DNA of 64,000 bases. Origin: Triplophysa rosa. Lineage: Eukaryota; Chordata; Actinopteri; Cypriniformes; Nemacheilidae. The DNA is taken from assembly GCF_024868665.1 (NCBI RefSeq), contig NC_079914.1, positions 2,236,982 to 2,300,981 of the forward strand, given 5' to 3'. Position 1 is the stretch's first letter. The number at the start of each line of letters is the position of its first letter. A model generated the notes under the pieces. That model ran no database searches and was not told the origin of the DNA. It saw only the letters and a list, made by a program, of their open reading frames with translations. This document shows, piece after piece, positions 1 through 10,041 of the stretch. A program made the translations under genes and the position numbers.

Positions 1-572
1 CATCAGTGCGTCAGCGTATGACATCATATTAATGCGAGAGTAATGTTCTCGCGTTACTTTCAGTGCATACGCTAAATGATCTGCGCAGCACTCCGTAAAC
101 TCCGACACACATCTTAAAACTTATTCGCACAACAGAGATGGCCAGATACAGTAGGTGGCCATCAATCATTCAGGGGTAGCCGTGGCCACCATGTAGCTAC
201 GCCCCTGCTAACAATGAGCCACTGGATCAAATAATCCACTGAGCCACAGGAATTATCAATAGTGTTTACATTTTTTTAAATGGCCTCATTTTTTTTGTTT
301 TTCACACTGGATTGGTGTTTTTACATGAGCTTAATTACTGTATATGACTCAATCTCTCGCTCTCTCTAATCTTCAGTATGAAGATATTAGATTTTTGACA
401 GCAAGTACCTTGTCACAGATAAATAATTTTGACTTGTACCTCAAAAAAACAACAAATTGTAATGTGCTTCAGGACATTAATATATGACTTTTGTCCTTCA
501 CTTTACGCAGGCATCAAATATGTCACCAGTTTTACCCAAGTTGTAGCTGAGCTTGGGTTGAGAAATGTTCAA
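1..572. other. Intergenic sequence, no gene seen
   Basis: I see no convincing coding region, RNA gene or intact repeat here. A short CT-rich run lies near 352-366. The only sizeable frame, 429-629, has no recognisable domain and runs into a LINE-tail-like repeat. Confidence 0.5.
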
Positions 573-677
573 ATCAAGTCAATTTTATTTGGTGTTTATA
601 TAGTGCTTTTTACAATGTGCATCGTTTAAAAGCAACTTTACGGAAGAAAAAGAACACAGAAAGAGGTAGAATTCAGA
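573..677 (-). repeat. LINE 3'-tail-like remnant
   Basis: The sequence closely resembles the one at 56058-56150: an AATTTTATTT start, a TATAGTGCTTTT block, then a stretch ending in GAAGAAAA and an ACACAGA-rich piece. Read on the minus strand it has the shape of the 3' end of fish L2-like LINEs (compare the plus-strand end near 42190-42255). It stops exactly where the LTR at 678 begins, so the LTR probably landed in it. Confidence 0.5.
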
Positions 678-1266
678 TGTCACGGATTACAGGGGAAGAA
701 GAACCCAAGCGCAGGCAGCGGCAATGACGGGGTTAACAAAAAGACTTTTAATGACAGAAATACAAAACAAAGACCCACGAGGGGGTAAAACACAATGACA
801 CGGGGAATATAATAACACAGACTAAACAGGAACACTAAACTAAATAAACAACACTTGACACGGTTAACTAAACTGAACACTTACTGAGACCGACGGGACA
901 GCACAACAGGAAGCAACAGACGGGAACAAGAACGGGCAAAGACGGTTGACGCTGTACGAATAACAAGACTACTGGATACAGCACATAGCACACACAATGA
1001 CCGAACACAGGATAATGAACCATGAGGGCATTAAATAGGCAAGACAAACGAGGGATAATTACACAGGGCAGGTGAGGAACATTAGACACGAGAGGGAAGC
1101 AATACATGAAACGAGAGGGGCGGGGCCAATGACGAGACACTGGAGAGAACGCATATTATTGTAAAAAGGACAATAATATGATTCTCTCCACACATAACCA
1201 AAGACCTTGTCATGGCTCTGCCTCAGGACCAGGAAATCCAAGACTAGGTGAGGCAGAACCATGACA
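678..1266 (-). mobile_element. Solo LTR (copy A)
   Basis: A 589-bp block begins TGTCACGG and ends CCATGACA on the plus strand. In the opposite sense it runs TGTCATGG to CCGTGACA, giving the TG...CA ends of retroviral-type LTRs. Homologous blocks lie at 35997-36542, 21299-21874, 51422-51972 and, truncated, at 46995-47233 and 58456-58764. No internal retroelement genes adjoin it, so it is a solo LTR. The flanks TCAGA and ACAGA could be a decayed 5-bp target duplication. Two hairpins are present: a 48-bp palindrome at 1142-1189 and a terminal one at 1208-1266. Small frames inside it are non-coding. Confidence 0.75.
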
Positions 1267-1724
1267 ACAGAACAGTTTATTATTTTTTTCACCAAAAACC
1301 TTTGTATTTAATTTATAAACAAAATAGTAAATACGCAATATACCAACAACATGAACAAGAAAAAGTCAATGCTCTTGGCTAAATACTTTCAAATTTAACA
1401 AGCCAACTAAACACAAAGGTTAACACATTTGTTAGCCATTAAAACCACACAGCTCAGTCAGATTTATCAAATAATTACTATATCATACAGTATATCATAA
1501 CTACAATGTATCCAGGTTTGAAACCATAATTAAAATAGCTGTATAGTGTACATTTAAAAGGTACAAAGAAAACAGCTGTTTACTCAATAGAAACAGTAAA
1601 TGTAACTTATTTATGAAAACGAGGAAAGTAAAAAGAAAACTATGCAAATTATAAATAAATGACTAAATGTAAATAAAAATTTGCTCTTTAATGGTGATTA
1701 CAATCAATAAATTCAAGCTAGTTA
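1267..1724. other. AT-rich intergenic sequence
   Basis: No gene or repeat structure is recognisable. Confidence 0.4.
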
Positions 1725-1862
1725 ACTCTGGCCCTGTAAGGCCACTGTCCTGCAGAGTTAAGCTCTATCTTACCATTTACTTTAAAATTACAGGAAGGTG
1801 TGTTTGGTTATGGTTGGATTTAAACTCTGCAGGACACTGGCCCTCCACATCCGGAGCTGACT
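1725..1862. repeat. Degenerate hAT-type miniature element
   Basis: Two inverted arms carry ACTGTCCTGCAGAGTT and AACTCTGCAGGACACTGG with CCCT/AGGG blocks. They match the arms of the well-preserved miniature element at 23146-23338. The terminal CAGGGGTG repeats are not visible here, so this is an eroded copy. Confidence 0.5.
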
Positions 1863-2814
1863 AGCCCCATCATTAAATTTACGTTTGCAAGCTCATTACA
1901 TGGCAGAACCAGTTGGGGGATGGTTTCTTGTAGGTTATCCCAGGCTTTACCAGCAAACAAAAGTGTGTCCCCCCTAAACAACATCAAGTGCTGTGTACCT
2001 TTCACTACAGAGGTAGTTTCCAAAGCACAAGTGGAAAACTAGGTCTTTTTTATAAAACTAAGACCACACATGAGCCACGATGGTATTAAACTTTCCCCGT
2101 AAAACTTTATTGAGTTATTTTTTGCTGCAGGTTTTCATGCCCAGTCTCAATTTGATGTCCTAAAAATAGATCCAGCGTACTTAACACTGGCCACTAATCG
2201 TATAATCGCTCGAGTGCCGTGAGTGTCAGACAGGTAACGGGAAAATTCCTGAGGATATTCCAAAATACAGGGTTTCCCACAGTTAAGGAAGTGCAGGTAC
2301 TGGGTAGGGCTCCTCTGGATCTCATTTTCCCTAAGAGGAACTACCGCCTGTTAAGCATCTTAACTATAAAGAGAAGCTAAAAATCCTATTGACGTTCATG
2401 ATCTTTTAACGTTACATTTAGTTAGCAGTTTTTCACTTTGACATTTCCCTACGGGATCTTAGCATCTAGATGATTTTAGAGTGAAGGATGTTGCATATCC
2501 AGAAGTAGCTCTGCTGTTTGAGGTAATGAAGAGATCCGGTCACCATTGAGCACTCTGGGGCAATTTATATCCCGCTTAGTGGTCTTTCCAGCTGTTAATG
2601 TTCGGGGATTTGTCCAACCCCTGACTCCTGATGGGCAGTCTGGCAACACAGAGCTATAATTAGACCATGACCCTTTTAATGAGTTTAATATGGCAGTATT
2701 TGTCAAACAGCCTATGTCCTTGTCAACCTAGACCGCAAGAAATATGCAAACCGAGACATTTATGATAAAATGGCAATTTTCCCTTCCTGCTTAAGGAATT
2801 ACTCTGCTCCAACT
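1863..2814. other. Intergenic sequence, no gene seen
   Basis: Short frames exist on both strands but none has a recognisable domain, and I see no repeat termini. Nothing can be supported here. Confidence 0.4.
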
Positions 2815-2925
2815 CTTTTATTACTATTATTATGATTAGTAGTAGTAGTAATAATAATAATAGTTTTTTATTTTTCGTATTACTATTATTGGTATTAGTA
2901 TTTTATTATTATTAGTACTCCAGCA
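2815..2925. repeat. ATT/AGT trinucleotide-rich simple sequence
   Basis: Runs of TTA, TAG and AAT trinucleotides form an imperfect microsatellite. Confidence 0.75.
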
Positions 2926-3195
2926 GCTGTAAAAAAGTGGTAAGATTTCGGCAGCTGGGGCACCAGAAAAAAAGTAAAATAGCATTTAATTTTAATGAAC
3001 AAAATGTAATTTTAAAGTCTATTTCTACTTTTTCTCAAAAAGACATAAAAATTACAGTAAAATCACATTTTTTACAATGGCATAAGGGTGTGTAAATTAT
3101 GGGGTAATTTCATTGTCGGGTGATCTACAAGTATAGAGAGATGTCATGAAGTGTCAAATGCAAATGATCCAAATAAACTTTTCTGAGACCAGAGG

Positions 3196-3401
3196 CCAGT
3201 TGCATAAACTGCTTAGACTATAGTCTTAGAAATTAGTCATCAAATTGTTTCTTCAAGACTGGTCATAACGTCTTTAAATAAGTTACATAAAAAGGCAGAT
3301 AGGGCTAATTGAAATATGAAAAGTAAGACTGATTAGTCCTTACTAATTCTTATTCAATAAGACTAGTTGTTAAGATGCAGTCTCTACGTTTATGCAACTG
3401 G
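3196..3401. mobile_element. Miniature inverted-repeat element
   Basis: A 206-bp block is bounded by CCAGTTGCATAAA and TTTATGCAACTGG, perfect 13-bp terminal inverted repeats. The interior is also largely self-complementary (TAGTCTTA/TAAGACTA). There is no coding capacity. It is a non-autonomous DNA element of unassigned superfamily. Confidence 0.75.
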
Positions 3402-4379
3402 ATCCAGGTATTTCCTGTAGAATCTAAGCATTTATATCGCTAATGCTTTTGTTTCCCATGGCAGTTGTGGAAGCCCTTTGTTGTTGGTAGTAAACATGGA
3501 AAACCGAGGGCTGTGATTGTTTTCTTGAATGCAGCGTGGCCCACCTGCTTGGAGGATGGCAAAGGATAGGTTTCTAACTGTTAAGTCAGGGAAGCTAATT
3601 ATCCCTGCTGAGGTGAGCTTCAATTCTTTACTGTATAGACCTGCAGAGTTTGCTATATCACACGTTGCATATAAGGGGACATTAGAATAGCATAAAGACT
3701 TTCAGCAGTTCTTTTAGATGTTGGTCAAGTCCAAACAAGATAGTCACGGTTTATAGTTCAAGTCTTTAGCTTGTGATGTCAAACCCCTTTGCTAGATGTC
3801 AACAGCTTCACGTCTTTAGAGAAAGCTCAGGAACAGCGTGGGATGGTAATTAGCAAATCTGTTGTACGTGAATATAATCGTGTTAAAGGAGAACACCTCC
3901 CATCATACTGCATGGAAAAGTTTGGTTAACCAACAAGCCTGGATCCAGAGAAGCAAATAAAGTCCACAACTATGTGGGAGAAATATCTCAAGAATATTCC
4001 TAACAAATGATGAGGCCAATGTTTTATTTATTTTTTACATATAATTTGAGAAGTCTTTCCCCCTTTAAAACAGATTATGAAATGTGTTTTACAGCTGCTA
4101 TTAAAGAATAAAGAGTCTTGCCCCATAAAATCTAATTCACATGAGAAATATAAAGGTATGAATGGTTTTTGCCAGAAGTTGGAAAATGGACCTGTGAACA
4201 ATGTGTTTTTGAACTGCACATTTTCATTTTATGTGGCTATACACTAGTATTGTACAATTCATACAGTATAAATGCAATGACCAGCTGCTATGACGTTTAT
4301 AAAAACCAGAAGTGTCCATATTTTAGCTTTATTTTAAACCATATCTTAAAACCTATTCTCAAATGTTTAGCTTGAAAAG
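3402..4379. other. Intergenic sequence, no gene seen
   Basis: AT-rich sequence without supported genes, terminal repeats or tandem arrays. Confidence 0.4.
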
Positions 4380-4458
4380 TGTGTGTGTGTGTGTGTGTGC
4401 GTGCGTGTGTGTGTTTGTGTGTGTGTGTGTGTGTGCGTGTGCGTGTGTGTGTTTGTTT
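4380..4458. repeat. GT microsatellite
   Basis: An interrupted (GT)n run contains a few GC and TTTG variants. The cysteine-valine-rich frames across it are artefacts of the repeat. Confidence 0.95.
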
Positions 4459-4463
4459 GTAAT

Positions 4464-4590
4464 AAATACTGTCATCATTTATTCACCCTCAAGTTGTTTC
4501 AAACCTGTGCATTTCTTTTTTCTGCTAAACAAAAAGGAAGATATTTTGAAGAATGTAACCAAACAGATCTCATCCATAGTATTTGTTTTC
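4464..4590. repeat. Left half of a palindromic miniature element split by the gypsy insertion
   Basis: The sequence has the fish foldback signature (CATCATTTATTCACCCTCA, then a GAAGAATGTAAC block and AACAGATCTCATCC). The inverted partner GGATGAGATCTGTTT resumes at 9697, directly beyond the gypsy element. The last six bases, GTTTTC at 4585-4590, are repeated at 9678-9683 as the target-site duplication. The family resembles the Angel-type palindromic elements of zebrafish; the name is tentative. Confidence 0.7.
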
Positions 4591-5470
4591 TGTCATGGTA
4601 GACACTAGATAGAGAGACCCAAGTGCGGGGTGAACAGAATGTTTATTAAATGCAACACAGAACAGATCAAAACACAGACACCCCCGTAATCCAACATGCG
4701 GTGGGAACAACGCGTCCACCAGATACACCACGTCGGAGGCACACCGTTCCACAACCTTCGCGGGAGAAGAACAATGGAGAGTATACAACGGGGAGTTCTC
4801 TCAACCCGCAACTCACAAAGTCAGAGAGTCCGTAAGCGTGTGGCGCAGTCCAAAATCCGTGTGCGAGGTTACTGTAGAAGATGGCGAGAGCAGTCCAAAA
4901 TCCGTCTGCGAGGTTTCTGTAGAAGATGGCGAGAGCAGTCCAAAATCCGTGTGCGAGGTTTCTGTAGAAGATGGTGAGAGCAGTCCGGGACGCCAGAGAG
5001 AACTAGGGAGAAGTAGCAAAAAGTTGACAAGACAAGGCAGCGAGAGATTCTAAGGAGAGATGAAATCTCTTTCGTAGACAGGGAAGCTATGACAAGACAA
5101 GACTATAATAAAGTTCTCTAGGCTAGACACACTAGACCTAGGTCAGTCTGCACAGGCACTAAAACATGCAACGGTCAGACACACGACAAGAGAAACAGAT
5201 GGGTAATAAAGGGAAATAAATGAGCGGGGAATGGGCTACAGGTGCGGTGGCAATAATGGGAATGAGAACGCTAAATGAGTAGACAATAAAACAGACGTGC
5301 GAGTGCTGAGTGGAAAATCACCCGTGCAGAGAGATCCTATCGAAGACACAAGGGCTGGGAAAGTGACGCAGACACTGAGCACGTGGCTAGCCGGCGACTC
5401 CCCACGTGCTCAACAACAACACCACAACCCACGTGCAAATCGAAACCCCGACCCGACCAGGACCATGACA
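4591..5470 (-). mobile_element. 3' LTR of the gypsy element
   Basis: An 880-bp LTR begins TGTCATGGTCC (minus strand, from 5470) and ends ACCATGACA at 4591. It carries three 45-bp tandem repeats. Its first 757 bp (5470 down to 4714) align without gaps to 9677-8921. The remaining 123 bp (4591-4713) have no counterpart at the other end. Confidence 0.9.
4845..4979. repeat. Three 45-bp tandem repeats inside the 3' LTR
   Basis: GCAGTCCAAAATCCG recurs at 4845, 4890 and 4935, with a partial fourth unit at 4980. The units differ at a few bases. Because 45 is a multiple of three, they keep open frames on both strands, which look like repeat proteins but lie in LTR sequence. Confidence 0.9.
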
Positions 5471-5486
5471 GTACCCCCCCCCACCA
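5471..5486 (-). promoter_or_regulatory. Polypurine tract
   Basis: On the minus strand a GGTGGGGGGGGTAC tract lies directly against the 3' LTR start. This is the expected site and composition for the plus-strand DNA primer of an LTR retrotransposon. Confidence 0.75.
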
Positions 5487-5500
5487 GCGCCCCTAGGCGC

Positions 5501-6590
5501 TTAGGAAGGGGGCTCACCTCGTCTCCGGTGGAAGTCCATGATCAGCGGCCGGTCCAGCACATCACGCGAGGGGACCCACGACCTCTCTTCTGCGCCGTAA
5601 CCCTCCCAATCCACTAAGTACTGGAAGCCCCTACCGCGACGGCGGACGTCCAGCAACCTCCTGACGGTGTATGCTGGAACCCCATCCACCAGCCGCGGGG
5701 GAGGGGGGGTGGGCCGAGAACTGGCTGGGTTGAGATGGGAGATGACCACAGGTTTAACCCTGGACACATGGAAGACAGGGTGAACTCGACCAAGAGTAGG
5801 AGAAAGCTTGAGCCGCACGGCCACCGGATTGACCACCTTGGCGATCCGGAACGGCCCAATGAACCTGGGTGCCAGCTTGCGAGAAGGCACCCGGAGAGGC
5901 AGGTCCTTGGTAGATAGCCATACCCGTTGACCGCATACATAGGCAGGAGGAGAGATCCGGTGACGGTCTGCCGCTCTCTTGGTCCTCAGGGTGGTTTGGG
6001 CCAAAACCTCTCTGGCCCTCGTCCAAGTCCGGTGGCACCGCCGGACGAACGCCAGAGCTGAGGGAACCGCAGCGTCGAGTTCCTGGGAGGGAAGCAGAGG
6101 TGGTTGATACCCAAGAGAACACTCAAATGGGGACATACCTGTGGCTGAGACGGGGAGGGAGTTGTGGGCGTATTCCACCCAAGAGAGCTGTTGGCTCGAG
6201 GAGCTGGGGTTGTTGGATGTCAGACAGCGGAGTCTCCGTCCGAGATCCTGGTTGGCTCGCTCACATTGTCCATTGGACTGCGGATGAAAACCTGACGACA
6301 GACTCGTGGAGGCCCCGATCTGATGACAGAATTCCCTCCAGAACCGGGAGGTGAACTGAGGACCCCTATCGGACACGACGTCTACCGGCAGGCCGTGAAT
6401 GCGGAAGACGTGGTCCACCATCAGCTGAGCCATCTCCCGGGCGGAGGGGAGCTTGGGAAGAGGGATGAAACGGACTGCCTTAGAAAATCGGTCTACCACC
6501 GTGAGAATGACAGTGTTTCCTTTAGACAGGGGAAGGCCAGTGACAAAATCCAGGGCAATATGAGACCATGGCCGGAAGGGGAATCGGGAG
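5501..6590 (-). pseudogene. gypsy integrase core and chromodomain
   Basis: This is the C-terminal part of gypsy pol, which inserts element cDNA into chromosomes in the nucleus. In the 441-residue open frame (its artificial N-terminus reaches back to 6826) the catalytic triad is visible: Asp93 in LDFVTGLP, Asp153 in VSDRGPQF and Glu189 in NGQCER, with the D-x35-E spacing conserved. A GPF-type module (FIGPF) follows. Near residues 380-430 is a chromodomain with the YLVDWEGYG core, which in chromoviruses is thought to steer integration to heterochromatin. Residues before about 85 are out-of-frame translation of the upstream pol, so a one-base frameshift lies near 6570-6600. The stop at 5501 precedes the polypurine tract. 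Confidence 0.92.
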
Positions 6591-7925
6591 GGGACGGAGT
6601 AGGCCCGTGGGAGGGCGATGGGCTGTCTTGCTTTGTGCACAGACTGGGCAAGCCAACACAAACTGCCTGATATCGTCGGCGACTGTAGGCCACCAAAACT
6701 GCTGGCACACGGACACCAGGGTCCCCTTAACCCCTGGATGGCCGACCAGCTTGGAGGAGTGACACCACTGGAGGACCTCTGAGCGTAGCGGAACGGGAAC
6801 AAACAGCCGACCCGCCGGGCACTCATTCGGCAGCTGCACCCCGCGCCCGGCCTCCTCTACCCGCCGCTCGATCTCCCAGACGAGAGCCCCAACTACCCGC
6901 TCCCGCTGGAGAATGGAGTCGATGGGTCTCTCCTCGCTGGGACACTCGAACAAGCGGGAGAGAGCGTCCGGCTTGGTGTTTTTGTCACCGGGCCGGTACG
7001 ACAGGGTGAAGTGAAACCTGCCGAAAAATATCGCCCAGCGGGCCTGACGCGAGTTCAGTCTCTTGGCTGAACGGATGTACTCCAGGTTCTTATGGTCCGT
7101 CCAGACCAAGAATGGCTGTGTCGCTCCCTCCAACCAATGATGCCACTCGCCCAAGGCTAGTCGAACCGCCAGCAGCTCTCTATTGCCGATATCATAGTTC
7201 CGTTCGGCAGGGCTGAGGCGATGGGAGAAAAAGGCACAGGGATGCACCTTCCCATCATGACTGGCGCGCTGGGACAAGACTGCGCCAACTCCGACGTCGG
7301 ACGCGTCGACCTCGACAATGAACTGGCGATCAGGATCTGGAAAACAGAGCACAGGAGCAGAGATAAATCGGGACTTCAGGTTATCAAAGGCTACCTGTGC
7401 AAGGGAGTTCCAGGAGAACTGACACTTGGTGGAGGTCAACGCAGTGAGCGGCACGGCAACTTGGCCGAAACTCCGGATGAAACGCCTGTAAAAATTGGCG
7501 AACCCCAGGAACCGCTGCAGAGCCTTCCGAGAGTCGGGAACTGGCCACGTGGCGACAGCCTTGACCTTAGCCTCATCCGGTCCAATGCCCCGGGGTGAAA
7601 CACAACAGTACGCAACAGTATCGGAGTGAAATTCGCACTTCTCCGCCTTGACGAACAATTGGTTTTGCAGAAGACGCCGGAGAACCTCTCTGACATGTTG
7701 GGTGTGTTCCTGGAGAGAAGGGGAGAAAATCAAAATATCGTCCAGGTAAACAAAGACAAAGCGATTAATCATGTCACCCAGCACGTCATCGATGAGGCCC
7801 TGGAAAACAGCCGGAGCATTGGTCAGCCCGAAAGGAAGAACCAAATACTTGTAGTGTCCCGATGGGGTATTAAAAGCTGTATTCCACTCGTCTTTGACTT
7901 TGAAGAGGTTTCTCTGAAGGCGCCC
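6560..7925 (-). pseudogene. gypsy reverse transcriptase, RNase H and integrase zinc-binding domain
   Basis: This central pol piece copies element RNA into DNA and degrades the RNA strand. The frame starting at 7844 carries [14 protein letters not shown], the YLDD active site (residues 33-36), the RT thumb and connection, RNase H with an Asp in FIVEVDAS (residue 180), NRELLAV and the WTDHKNLEY block. It ends with the HHCC zinc-binding domain of integrase ([12 protein letters not shown]...CPVCAQSK). RT-like sequence continues upstream of the methionine to about 7925 in the same frame ([10 protein letters not shown]). A stretch near 7600 (residues 76-90) is garbled relative to the family. The RT fingers are deleted, and a frameshift near 6570-6600 separates this piece from the integrase core. 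Confidence 0.9.
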
Positions 7926-8920
7926 ACCCGGACTCTCCGCTCTACGGGTGGGCGTTGGCTTTTGCCGGGCACACCGTCACGACGTGGCCCGCCTTGCCAC
8001 AATAGAAACAGAGACCGTCCACTAGCCGCTGTTGTTTCTGGGCCGGCGTGAGATGAGACTGCCGGGCACACCGTCACGACGTGGCCCGCCTTGCCACAAT
8101 AGAAACAGAGACCGTCCACTAGCCGCTGTTGTTTCTGGGCCGGCGTGAGATGAGACCGCCCGATCTGCATGGGTTCCGGAGCTGGCGGTGAGAGGTGGAC
8201 AGGGTTTCTCTCTGGATGTAGTTCCCGGCTGACATCCCGGCTAGAATCCCGGCGCCGCCAGACTGGAGGTGAGGTACGCCTCCGACGGCGCGCGCTAATC
8301 CGCGCCTCGATCCGCAGACACAGGTTGATAAGATCCTCCAGATCTCGTGGAGGATCGAGAGCCGCAATCTCATCGGCAATCGCGGAGCTGAGGCCGTCCA
8401 GGAACCGCGCGCGGAGCGCCATGGCGTTCCACTCGCATGCCGCCGCCAGGGTCTTGAACCGGATGGCATAGTCGGTTATGGTGGCTCTTCCTTGGGCCAC
8501 CCGCGAGAGTTGAGCGGCCGCCTCATCGCCACGCACCGATCGATCAAACAGACCGGTCATCTCCTCCCGGAACGCCAGAAAAGACCGACAACATGGGTCC
8601 TGGGCTTCCCACACAGCGACCCCCCACTGGCGAGCCCGCCCCATCAGTAGGGTGAGAACGAACGCAATCCGAGTCTCCTCGGTGGCGTACCGGCGCGGCT
8701 GGAGCGCAAAGACCAACGAGCATTGCGAAAGGAACGCTCGGCAGGAGTCGGTATCCCCATGGTATAGGCGTGGACTGTTGGCGTACGGCTCCGGTTCAGT
8801 CGCGGTGACACGCGGTGGAGAGCGTTGGGCCCCGCCCACCTGGACCGTCCCTCGGAGAAACTCCGCCATCTGGCATTGAAACGCCGCCACTTGTCCACGT
8901 AACGCGTCAATCTCCTGTGC
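7926..8920 (-). pseudogene. gypsy gag (capsid/nucleocapsid) remnant
   Basis: The capsid-like region shows the retrotransposon gag pattern (SPRLYHGDTDSCRAFLSQC, then the AFLSGL-like ARFLDGLSSAIADEIA block). It ends in one good CCHC knuckle, [14 protein letters not shown]. The protein packages element RNA in virus-like particles. The frame opens at 8995, but its first ~25 residues are translated LTR sequence created by a deletion, so the true start is gone. Behind the knuckle a 97-bp tandem duplication shifts the frame, and a second, scrambled knuckle copy follows. The frame then runs into out-of-frame RT, so no protease is left. Confidence 0.88.
7964..8157. repeat. 97-bp tandem duplication over the gag zinc knuckle
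   Basis: The block starting GCCGGGCACACCGTC at 7964 repeats at 8061 with almost no change. It covers the CCHC knuckle and flanking codons. Since 97 is not a multiple of three, the downstream copy is read in the wrong frame. Confidence 0.95.
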
Positions 8921-9677
8921 GTCCACCAGATACACCACGTCGGAGGCACACCGTTCCACAACCTTCGCGGGAGAAGAACAATGGTGAGTATACAACGGGG
9001 AGTTCTCTCAACCCGCAACTTACAAAGTCAGAGAGTCCGTAAGCATGTGGCGCAGTCCAAAATCCGTGTGCGAGGTTACTGTAGAAGATGGCGAGAGCAG
9101 TCCAAAATCCGTCTGCAAGGTTTCTGTAGAAGATGGCGAGAGCAGTCCAAAATCCGTGTGCGAGGTTTCTGTAGAAGATGGTGAGAGCAGTCCGGGACAC
9201 CAGAGAGAACTAGGGAGAAGTAGCAAAAAGTTGACAAGACAAGGCAGCGAGAGATTCTAAGGAGAGATGAAATCTCTTTCGTAGACAGGGAAGCTATGAC
9301 AAGACAAGACTATAATAAAGTTCTCTAGGCTAGACACACTAGACCTAGGTCAGTCTGCACAGGCACTAAAACATGCAACGGTCAGACACACGACAAGAGA
9401 AACAGATGGGTAATAAAGGGAAATAAATGAGCGGGGAATGGGCTACAGGTGCGGTGGCAATAATGGGAATGAGAACGCTAAATGAGTAGACAATAAAACA
9501 GACGTGCGAGTGCTGAGTGGAAAATCACCCGTGCAGAGAGATCCTATCGAAGACACAAGGGCTGGGAAAGTGACGCAGACACTGAGCACGTGGCTAGCCG
9601 GCGACTCCCCACGTGCTCAACAACAACACCACAACCCACGTGCAAATCGAAACCCCGACCCGACCAGGACCATGACA
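8921..9677 (-). mobile_element. 5' LTR of the gypsy element, truncated
   Basis: These 757 bp align gap-free with 4714-5470. The visible differences are about five substitutions, most of them G-to-A or T/C changes. The terminal 123 bp found in the other LTR are absent, and gag-like sequence starts immediately at 8920. The primer-binding site is therefore deleted. The 45-bp tandem repeats lie at 9052-9186. Confidence 0.92.
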
Positions 9678-9760
9678 GTTTTCCCTGCTTTGGCAGTAAA
9701 TGGGGGATGAGATCTGTTTAGTTACTGACATTCTTTTCCAAATGTCTTCATTTGTGGTCA
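9678..9760. repeat. Target duplication and right half of the split palindromic element
   Basis: GTTTTC at 9678-9683 repeats 4585-4590. The following GGATGAGATCTGTTT...CATTCTTTT is the inverted complement of the left half ending at 4590, which restores a palindromic miniature element interrupted only by the gypsy insertion. Confidence 0.75.
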
Positions 9761-10033
9761 GATGGGATTTTTGAACCGGGGATCAAGCTGTCAGCAAATG
9801 ATTTCAACTTAGTTATTTTGCGTATTTAGGCTTTAACTAGTGCTCAAATAGTTACTATGCGTAATTTGGGCTAATGGTTTGCACTAAAAAGCCATTGGAG
9901 GATTCTTAATTGAATTCATGGATAAACAAGAATGAACAAAGGCCTACCTATCAACAATAGCAATGCATGATCAAACTGTTATTTGTCTAGTATGTCAATC
10001 ACCCACCAAAACTTCATGCCTTCTGCAAAATAT
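9761..10033. other. Intergenic sequence
   Basis: No feature recognised. Confidence 0.4.
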
Positions 10034-10041
10034 GTTTTATT

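Larger units (their letters stand above)
4591..9677 (-). mobile_element. Ty3/gypsy chromodomain LTR retrotransposon, internally deleted
   Basis: A 5.09-kb element with LTRs at both ends is flanked by GTTTTC direct repeats (4585-4590, 9678-9683). Reading on the minus strand gives gag with a CCHC knuckle, reverse transcriptase, RNase H, integrase and a C-terminal chromodomain, the order expected of Ty3/gypsy chromoviruses. The protease and the first part of RT are missing, as are the inner end of the 5' LTR, the primer-binding site and the true gag start. At least one frameshift splits integrase. The LTRs differ at only about five sites over 757 bp, so insertion was recent even though the copy cannot be autonomous. 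Confidence 0.93.

Noticed and set aside
868..1295. Overlapping 78- and 90-codon frames
   Set aside because: They lie in a solo LTR, and equivalents in other copies are not conserved in frame.
4363..4608. Cysteine/valine-rich frames on the plus strand
   Set aside because: They translate a GT microsatellite, and their composition follows the repeat.
4696..5053. Apparent repeat protein with 15-residue units on either strand
   Set aside because: The 45-bp tandem repeat of the gypsy LTR keeps frames open by length alone, and the same frames recur in the other LTR.
7823..8995. Intact 390-residue gag protein
   Set aside because: The N-terminus is LTR sequence, the knuckle is duplicated out of frame, and the C-terminus is out-of-frame RT.
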